Shown: positions 1-5,313 of the stretch, one piece after another
Numbering within the stretch: position 1 is the first letter of the stretch
Layout of the letters: each line of letters begins with the position of its first letter
Source of the DNA: Caldilineaceae bacterium
GTDB taxonomy: Bacteria; Chloroflexota; Anaerolineae; Caldilineales; Caldilineaceae
Reading direction: 5' to 3'
Assembly: GCA_028819675.1 (NCBI GenBank)
Contig: JAPPKT010000083.1
Span: 1 to 8,039, forward strand
DNA: 8,039 bases
Notes under the pieces: model-generated
What the model was told of the DNA's origin: nothing
The model's database searches: none
The model's input: only the letters and a program-made list of their open reading frames with translations
Made by a program: the position numbers and the translations under genes

Positions 1-1402
1 GAGGCGGCTGCTGACCAGCCAGATTACGCAGACGGCGTTCGACATGCTGGAGCGTGAGCCGGTTCTGCTGGATTTCAATGCGATCGTTCTGGCGAACCCC
101 AACTGGCATGCGGGGATCATCGGCATCGTTGCGTCGCGGTTCGTTGAGACGTACCACAAGCCTACGGTGTTGCTGTGCAACCCGCCTGGGGAGCCGGCGC
201 GGGGCAGCGCACGCAGCACGGCAGGGGTGGATATTGGCGGGTCGATCGCGGGGTGCGCAGAGTTGCTGATGCAGCATGGCGGGCACCCGGGCGCGGCCGG
301 GGTGACTCTCGAGGCAGCTAACATCGACCGCTTCCGCCGCGAGTTGAGCCGGCAAGTCGACCAGCACAGGATTGATGCGGGGCCGGAAGGTCTGCGTATT
401 GACGCGGAACTGCCATTCTCCGAGGTGAGCCTTGCGCTGGCAGAGGAGATTGAGAGGCTGGCCCCCTTTGGCAACGGCAACCCACTGCCCAAGTTTGTAA
501 GCCAGAGCCTGAGGGTGGTTCAGGACCGGCGGATCGGACGGGACGGCGCCCACAGGCGTCTGCTGCTGCAGGACAAGGAGGAGAGGAAGCAGACGGCGGT
601 CTGGTGGCGCAGCGCGGATGAGGAGCTGCCGGGCGGCGAGGTTGATATTGCTTACACTCTGGGGATTAACGAGTATCGGGGCGAGAGGAATGCCCAGCTG
701 ACTGTGGAGGCGGTAAGGCCGGCGGCAGAGGTGGAGGCTGCGGGCCTCGGCGGCGGGCTTGGGGGAGAGTGTGCTCTCCATGATTTGCGACGCGAGCCAG
801 TAGATGCGGGCGAACTGCCAACTCCTGGCAGAGCCGTCTGGTTTGCGGAAGGTACGCGATTGGGCCGTGTTCCCTTTCAGTCGCGGCTGGATGCGCCCCA
901 GGCGGAGACGGGCCGTCCGCTGGTGCTGTGGAGCAGTCCACCGTCGCCGGAGTTGCTGCAGTGGCTGCTGGAAAGGGTGGCCCCGTCCGAGCTTTATCTG
1001 GTTGGCCGCGACACGGCGGAGGCGCAACCGGACGCTGTCTTGAAGCAAGTAGCGGGGATGGCGAAGTGGTCGATGCGACCGAGCGCGAATGGGCGCGAGA
1101 GCGGGGCGGCCCAGGACAACCGGCTTCCGATTGACAGACTGGCGGCTCGCATCGGGGTTACGGAAGCGATAATCCGTTGCAGTCTGTTATGGCTGGAACA
1201 GAAGGGGCTCTTGCGAATAGATGGGTGGGAGGAGGGCGACGTTGCGCGTGTCGAGCCGGGAGATGGGAGAGAACGGGACGATGATGAGCGCTTGCTCTTG
1301 CAGGAAGAGTTGAAGGAACTGCTGGCGGAGGTGCGGGCTTACAGGCGGTTCTTTCAGCGGGCGCCGGTGGGGGCGCTGGGGATTCTCGTTCCTAATGATT
1401 AG
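1..1402 (+). CDS. recJ: RecJ single-stranded-DNA-specific exonuclease, C-terminal part (5' end outside window)
   Basis: This is the C-terminal portion of RecJ, the 5'-to-3' single-strand DNA exonuclease used in recombinational, mismatch and base-excision repair. The reading frame is open from base 2, and the first visible residues (RRLLTSQITQTAFDM) already match RecJ, so the ATG at 44 is internal and not the start. The DHHA1 half of the nuclease core is clear: WHAGIIGIVASR at about 104-142, GSARST at about 203-220 and the substrate-binding GGHPGAAG at 278-301. An OB-fold-like segment follows (FGNGNPLPKF through YRGERNAQLTVE, about 467-711). The DHH catalytic motifs lie upstream of the window. 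From about 725 to the end there is an extension of roughly 225 residues that is not part of the minimal E. coli-type RecJ. It includes a probable winged-helix segment (about 1127-1219, RLAARIGVTEAII then LEQKGLLRI) and a terminal helix, which fits the long RecJ forms of Gram-positive-like and Chloroflexota genomes. Identification is firm; the domain limits are approximate. Confidence 0.93.
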   Translation, partial: RRLLTSQITQTAFDMLEREPVLLDFNAIVLANPNWHAGIIGIVASRFVETYHKPTVLLCNPPGEPARGSARSTAGVDIGGSIAGCAELLMQHGGHPGAAGVTLEAANIDRFRRELSRQVDQHRIDAGPEGLRIDAELPFSEVSLALAEEIERLAPFGNGNPLPKFVSQSLRVVQDRRIGRDGAHRRLLLQDKEERKQTAVWWRSADEELPGGEVDIAYTLGINEYRGERNAQLTVEAVRPAAEVEAAGLGGGLGGECALHDLRREPVDAGELPTPGRAVWFAEGTRLGRVPFQSRLDAPQAETGRPLVLWSSPPSPELLQWLLERVAPSELYLVGRDTAEAQPDAVLKQVAGMAKWSMRPSANGRESGAAQDNRLPIDRLAARIGVTEAIIRCSLLWLEQKGLLRIDGWEEGDVARVEPGDGRERDDDERLLLQEELKELLAEVRAYRRFFQRAPVGALGILVPND

Positions 1403-1543
1403 GGTCGTGTACAATGATGCCCCTAGCGAATAGCAGACGCATTTTTCCGGATCACATCGAATTAATCTGTCTTGCATTTGCAGTAGACGTATAGAAAATG
1501 ATATAGTAGATTAGTTTTTTTCACCTCTGGAAGGGTATATTTT
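1403..1543 (+). promoter_or_regulatory. AT-rich intergenic region with candidate promoter for the four-gene operon
   Basis: This 141-base gap separates recJ from the operon and is visibly richer in A and T than either neighbour, especially from about 1436. The best sigma-70-like candidate is TTGCAG at 1478-1483, an 18-base spacer, then TATAGT at 1502-1507 (five of six bases match TATAAT). The -35 match is weak. A start of transcription near 1514 would leave a leader of about 30 bases before the GTG at 1544. A second -10-like hexamer, TATAGA, lies at 1490-1495 but has no convincing -35. No operator repeat and no T-tailed hairpin were found by eye, so read-through from recJ cannot be excluded. 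Confidence 0.35.
1529..1535 (+). promoter_or_regulatory. Ribosome binding site deciding the GTG start of the 301-residue protein
   Basis: GGAAGGG lies 8 bases upstream of GTG at 1544-1546, a normal Shine-Dalgarno spacing. This supports GTG as the true start, and there is no competing ATG close by in the same frame with a comparable site. Confidence 0.6.
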
Positions 1544-2449
1544 GTGAATCAAATACTCGTTGAGCAACTTAAAATCGGGCAGTCGGATATCATGCCCCGA
1601 TTCAAGGCGCTACAGGCTATGACCAGCGCGTTGAAGCAGGGGATGCGTCTGACATCGCAAGAAAAGCTCGACGCCCTGCCCATGCAGAAGGCTTTGGCCA
1701 AGTTTGAGGCTGCTCTGCAGGCAGTCGAAGAACAGGGTCTAGTCACCGATGAACTGCTGACAATCCACAAAACCTTTGCTGACGTAACGCAGCAGGCGCT
1801 GGAGGCAGTGGCTTTCGACTTCGCTCGTGATCTGAGGGAATTGTTCGAGACACAAGGTGAAACGGTGTCAGGTCGGCCACCTACAGTCGTGGTCGGCGAA
1901 TTGATATTGCAGTTGGATACAAATGCGCGTAGAGGCCAGTGGTTCTACGGAAAGGAGGCGCTGACAAAGCCTCTGGCCCTGTCGTTTACAGCTATTCCTA
2001 AAGCGTATCACCAGCAGAAAAAACAGATTGTCGAGCGGCAGACCGATGCCGGCCAATTTCTGCAAGAACTGTACAACACCTGGAATGAACTGATCGAGCA
2101 GCGTTCCCGATATCCTGTCGGAGGGCGCATCAATGTTATTGAGATCTACAGCAAAATGGTGCTCAACCGCCAGAACCCCCGCTTCTGGAATCAGCCTTCT
2201 CGCCGCACATTCAGAGATTACGAACGCGTTTTATTTGTACGGGATCTGGTCCTGGCACAGAAGGCGGGCGCGCTGGTAAACGTGGATGGCAAGGCGTTGC
2301 GCTTGCGTCTAGGCGTTGCGACGAAGAGCCAAGCGGAGCAAGCGAACCGCAGCGTGTGGATTCCGAATGGCCCGCTGGATGGTGTATTCTATGCCGACAT
2401 ATTCTTCGAGGAGGATAATCCGAAACAGCAAGACCTGTGGAGCCGCTAA
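1544..2449 (+). CDS. Unrecognised 301-residue protein, first gene of ATPase-helicase operon
   Basis: I do not recognise this family. The start is GTG with a good ribosome binding site. Residues 1-105 appear almost entirely alpha-helical, with heptad-like hydrophobic spacing (about 45-65 and 78-102), so a helical bundle or short coiled coil is likely. Residues about 113-150 look like a beta-rich unit containing the striking segments GELILQLDTNARRGQWFYGK and ALTKPLALSFTAIP. The region 155-240 is helical with a dense aromatic/arginine stretch (NPRFWNQPSRRTFRDYERVL, 211-230), and the end (241-290) is again beta-like (VNVDGKALRLRLGV, SVWIPNGPLDGVFYADIFF). There is no signal peptide, transmembrane segment, Walker motif, nuclease motif or zinc cluster, so it is probably a soluble cytoplasmic protein. 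Its stop overlaps the next gene's ATG, so the two are probably co-translated and may work together. A DNA-binding, target-recognition or adaptor role is possible but is only a guess from basic/aromatic content and context. Confidence 0.85.
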   Translation: MNQILVEQLKIGQSDIMPRFKALQAMTSALKQGMRLTSQEKLDALPMQKALAKFEAALQAVEEQGLVTDELLTIHKTFADVTQQALEAVAFDFARDLRELFETQGETVSGRPPTVVVGELILQLDTNARRGQWFYGKEALTKPLALSFTAIPKAYHQQKKQIVERQTDAGQFLQELYNTWNELIEQRSRYPVGGRINVIEIYSKMVLNRQNPRFWNQPSRRTFRDYERVLFVRDLVLAQKAGALVNVDGKALRLRLGVATKSQAEQANRSVWIPNGPLDGVFYADIFFEEDNPKQQDLWSR

Positions 2450-2451
2450 TG
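2439..2451 (+). promoter_or_regulatory. Translational coupling site (GGAG and overlapping TAATG)
   Basis: GGAG at 2439-2442 lies 6 bases before ATG 2449-2451, whose first base is the last base of the upstream TAA stop (2447-2449). This settles the start of ATPase 1 and suggests that ribosomes finishing the 301-residue protein reinitiate here. Confidence 0.65.
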
Positions 2452-3723
2452 AGCATTTCCCCGTCATTGGCCCGCCATATCATTGAGAATTTGGGGACCA
2501 GCGGCACACCGCCGGCTCGGGGGGTTCAGCATTTCAATGTGGGCAATCGTTCCCTGCTTGATGCCTTGGATGAGTACTACTTCTCTTCCTATCTGCAGAA
2601 TGGCGGCGGCGCCTACAAGATCGTCGTCGGCGATTACGGCAGCGGCAAATCCCACTTTCTATATTGCTTACAAGATCTGGCTTGGAGTCAGGAATTTGCC
2701 GTCGCCAAAGTGGACCTCAGTCCCGTGGAAACTCCCTACAACGACCAACGACTGGTCTATGCTGCGGTGGCCCGAAACCTGATCTGGCACGAGAAAGAGC
2801 AGGAGATTAGCGATGAGAAGGGACTGACTCGGTTCCTGGAAGGTACTCTCACGAGATTCGTCGGTCACCCTGTCCTGGAGACACTCACCCACCCTAACTA
2901 CACAGGTCTCGTGGAAACATTGGAAAAGGCGGCCATCGACAGCCTAGCCTATAAGAGAGCAATCCTGGGCTATTTTGACGCTCTGATTCGCAAGCACGAA
3001 GCCCGGCTGGACTCGATCACCCGTTGGCTGATGGGGGAGACGACCAGCCCCGACGACACGAAAATTCTGCGGGGCCTCGGCGTCACCGAAAAAATTACTC
3101 GCCCGAATGCCTTTCGGATGCTGCGCTCGCTGGTACAGACCATCCGGGAACTCTCCTACAATGGCTTGGTCCTGCTATTCGATGAGGTGGACCGAATGGC
3201 CAGCATTGGCGGCAAGGCGGAAAGACTGGCGACAGACAATCTGCGAGAAGTCATTGACCGTACCAGGGACGATCTGCCTGGCAGCATGTTCGTCTACGCA
3301 GTGCCCCCCCAGTTCATTAACGAAACTGTACCTCGCTACGACGCGTTGCGACAGCGCGTACAGGCTTTTGGCCCCTTCTCACGTACAAATTCCTTCAGTC
3401 CGCAGATCAATCTGGAACGCTTGGACGTCGACGAAAACGTCCTTATGCTGACCATCGGTGAAAAACTGATCCCAATTTTCGAAACAGCGTTCAATACAGA
3501 TCTGGATCACCAGACACAACGTGCCAACGCGGAGATTCTGGCAAATGCCGCCACGGACATGTTCCTGGACGTGAGCCACAGACGTTTATTCGTCAAGAGC
3601 TTCGTCACCGTGTTAGCCCTGCAGAATGCCGGTGATGAGAATACCTTGACCGAAGCCGAAGCAAACGCGATCATACGCGGGCAGGTGGCTGAACTGAGCG
3701 CAGGCGAAACACCGCCATATTGA
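2449..3723 (+). CDS. P-loop ATPase, DUF2791/BrxD-like (ATPase 1)
   Basis: This predicted ATP-binding protein of 424 residues belongs by its motifs to the BrxC/BrxD-type (DUF2791) P-loop NTPases found in BREX phage-defence loci. Walker A is GDYGSGKSH (residues 61-69) after the beta strand YKIVV. Walker B is VLLFDEVD (241-248) with catalytic-type DE at 245-246. FVYAVPPQF (281-289) resembles a sensor-1 strand, and arginines at 296 and 301 in RYDALRQR could serve as trans-acting fingers. A predicted helical insert lies between the Walker motifs (about 115-215). The ATG at 2449 overlaps the upstream stop as TAATG and follows GGAG at 2439-2442 with 6-base spacing, so it is preferred over the in-frame GTG at 2437, which would add four residues. 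The overlap implies translational coupling. There is no membrane segment. BrxD proteins are thought to work with BREX components, but none of the core BREX genes is present here. Family assignment is by motif, not by alignment. Confidence 0.85.
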   Translation: MSISPSLARHIIENLGTSGTPPARGVQHFNVGNRSLLDALDEYYFSSYLQNGGGAYKIVVGDYGSGKSHFLYCLQDLAWSQEFAVAKVDLSPVETPYNDQRLVYAAVARNLIWHEKEQEISDEKGLTRFLEGTLTRFVGHPVLETLTHPNYTGLVETLEKAAIDSLAYKRAILGYFDALIRKHEARLDSITRWLMGETTSPDDTKILRGLGVTEKITRPNAFRMLRSLVQTIRELSYNGLVLLFDEVDRMASIGGKAERLATDNLREVIDRTRDDLPGSMFVYAVPPQFINETVPRYDALRQRVQAFGPFSRTNSFSPQINLERLDVDENVLMLTIGEKLIPIFETAFNTDLDHQTQRANAEILANAATDMFLDVSHRRLFVKSFVTVLALQNAGDENTLTEAEANAIIRGQVAELSAGETPPY

Positions 3724-3733
3724 TACGCGTCAA

Positions 3734-5197
3734 ATGCAGCCCTGCTCGAACGGGGCGCGATGGTTGGATTCCCCACTGGATTCCGGCATGATTGGTGAAA
3801 GTGTAGAGCATCCCCAATATGGACGCGGCCGGATTGTCGCGCAGTACCGCAATGGCACAGAGTGGATGGTGCATTTTGCCAGCGGCTTACGTTTTCGCCG
3901 GTCCAGACTGGAATTCAACGGCCAGCGCCCGCGAGAGAGCCTTGTGTCCGCTGGCCACCTCTCCCGCATTGTCCCCATGCCGATGGCCCCCGACCACTGG
4001 GAGGCCCGTCACCTAATCGAGTCCCTGCGGGTGGGCATGGCGCCAGCTCAGCGCATCCGCGATCTGACGATAGGCCTGGAAGCCGAGCGCAAGAGCCTCA
4101 CGCAGGCATTGCACCAGGCTCACAGCGAAGGCGGCGCAACGCGGGCAGTCCTCGGTGAGTACGGTTATGGCAAGAGTCATGTCATTGAACTGACCACCCA
4201 AGAGGCGCTGGACTGCAATTTCCTCGTTGCCGTCACCAGCCTGGACTTGCATGAACTGCCGCCCCACCGGGCCTTCGACATTTACGGCAGTCTGATGCGC
4301 AATCTGCGCTACCCGCAAAGTGACGAGCGTGGTCTGGGGCCGCTTTTGGCCGCAATAACGAAGACGCCGGCGCTTCAGGCCAAGTTCTCTGAAAGCGCGC
4401 CTGAAGCGGATGATCCACTGGTCTGTGGCTTGCAGGCGCTGGGCGAAAGCTCCTCTTCCGACAAGCGGGCTGCTTGGCAGAACTGGCTGATGGGCGGACG
4501 CAAGGAAAGATGGATGGATTGGGCGATGAAGCGGTCGAGGCCCCGTGGATTTCGCTTCCCCTCAATCTACCGGAACAGTCACAACGCCCGTCAGATTGCT
4601 TATCTGCTGACAGGCATCAGCGTATTGGCCCGGCTGGCCGGCTACAGCGGCCTTTGCGTACTGCTTGACGAAGCGGAAAGCTACTCGCTCCTCTATCCTT
4701 ATCAGCGGCCCAAGGCCAGTTTCTTCTTCAGCGCTGTGGTGCGGGCCGCGTTGGGGAACTCTGCGATCAGAATCAATCCTGACGGTCTGCCCCAACATCG
4801 TTTTCGGGAGTATCCCATCCGGTACGGTGGAAGCCAGTCCCTGTTCTTCCTGTTTACCGTTACCCACAGCGACATACCGCTGAAAGCCTGGCTTGAGGAT
4901 GAGCAGATTCTGCACCTGAATCACCGCTACACAGCCCAAGAGATTGACAGATTTTTGGAACAGGCGCTGGCGTTCCACACCCTAGCCTACGCCTACGAAC
5001 CTGACGAACGCCACCGGAAGGTATGCCAGGGCGCAGCTAAACATCTGGGGCAGGGGATGCGTAGTGACCAACTGAACATTCGTGCTGCCATGCGACTGTC
5101 TGTGGAACTCTTTGACCTGCTTTACCTGCACCCGGACTATTCGGCGGCAACGTTACTGAGCGAATTGCGAAAGAGTTTGAGTCACCAAGCCATATAG
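3734..5197 (+). CDS. P-loop ATPase, DUF2791/BrxD-like, with N-terminal Tudor/SH3-like segment (ATPase 2)
   Basis: This is the second BrxD-type (DUF2791) ATPase of the operon, 487 residues from the ATG at 3734 or 469 from the ATG at 3788. Walker A is GEYGYGKSH (141-149) and Walker B is LCVLLDEAE (307-315). The sequence GYSGLCVLLDEAE is characteristic of this family. FLFTVTHSD (372-380) is a plausible sensor-1 strand, and the C-terminal part (448-464, NIRAAMRLSVELFDLLY) resembles the helical end of these proteins. Ahead of the ATPase, residues 21-61 (GESVEHPQYGRGRIVAQY, then WMVHFASGLRFRRSRLEF) look like a five-stranded Tudor/SH3-like barrel of the kind found at the C terminus of UvrD/PcrA. It starts 10 bases after ATPase 1, with no obvious ribosome binding site for either ATG. 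The ATG at 3788 lies directly before the barrel-like motif and may be the true start. It is clearly diverged from ATPase 1, so a heteromeric ring or complex is possible. It is cytoplasmic. Confidence 0.85.
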   Translation: MQPCSNGARWLDSPLDSGMIGESVEHPQYGRGRIVAQYRNGTEWMVHFASGLRFRRSRLEFNGQRPRESLVSAGHLSRIVPMPMAPDHWEARHLIESLRVGMAPAQRIRDLTIGLEAERKSLTQALHQAHSEGGATRAVLGEYGYGKSHVIELTTQEALDCNFLVAVTSLDLHELPPHRAFDIYGSLMRNLRYPQSDERGLGPLLAAITKTPALQAKFSESAPEADDPLVCGLQALGESSSSDKRAAWQNWLMGGRKERWMDWAMKRSRPRGFRFPSIYRNSHNARQIAYLLTGISVLARLAGYSGLCVLLDEAESYSLLYPYQRPKASFFFSAVVRAALGNSAIRINPDGLPQHRFREYPIRYGGSQSLFFLFTVTHSDIPLKAWLEDEQILHLNHRYTAQEIDRFLEQALAFHTLAYAYEPDERHRKVCQGAAKHLGQGMRSDQLNIRAAMRLSVELFDLLYLHPDYSAATLLSELRKSLSHQAI

Positions 5198-5211
5198 ATT
5201 ACGCGCCATAG

Positions 5212-5313
5212 CTAGAAACAATCGCTGCAGATTTGAATTTTCAGCTAATCAATGATCTTTTCAAAGATGTCGCCGATCTGAAAGCATGGCTTGATGACTT
5301 GGACACAGCATGA
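5212..5313 (+). other. Short protein-like reading frame between ATPase 2 and helicase (small ORF or gene remnant)
   Basis: Frame 1 is open from just after a TAG at 5209-5211 to a TGA at 5311-5313. It reads LETIAADLNFQLINDLF followed by KDVADLKAWLDDLDTA, a strongly protein-like, acidic, amphipathic helical sequence. The only usual start is TTG at 5233, giving 26 residues, with no visible ribosome binding site. Immediately before the TAG the same frame reads KEFESPSHIDYAP, which joins smoothly in sense, so this could be the degraded end of a longer protein (a lost gene, or a frameshifted extension of ATPase 2). It overlaps the helicase start by 20 bases, so if translated it would couple to the helicase. 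The rest of the 5198-5290 spacer shows no convincing terminator. I keep this as a candidate only. Confidence 0.3.

Noticed and set aside
1391..1425. CCTAATGATTAGG palindrome over the recJ stop, and a TAGGG/CCCTA pair at 1400-1404 and 1421-1425, as a terminator
   Set aside because: The palindrome has a one-base centre and cannot form a useful hairpin. The second pair is only five bases with a long loop, and no T run follows either.
1403..1543. Attachment site, IS end or CRISPR repeat at the left junction of the operon
   Set aside because: No terminal inverted repeats, no matching direct repeat near 7418-7431 and no regularly spaced repeats could be found by eye.
2437..2448. GTG at 2437 as the start of ATPase 1
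   Set aside because: The TAATG overlap with GGAG six bases upstream gives a better start at 2449. The GTG overlaps that ribosome binding site and adds only four residues.
4562..4978. Minus-strand 138-residue open frame inside ATPase 2
   Set aside because: It is antisense to the Walker B region of a well-supported gene, with no independent start signal or recognisable motif.
5255..5268. ATCTTT-TC-AAAGAT inverted repeat in the spacer before the helicase
   Set aside because: The loop is two bases and the stem is AT-rich with no T tract, so it is neither a credible terminator nor a clear operator. It lies inside the short protein-like frame.
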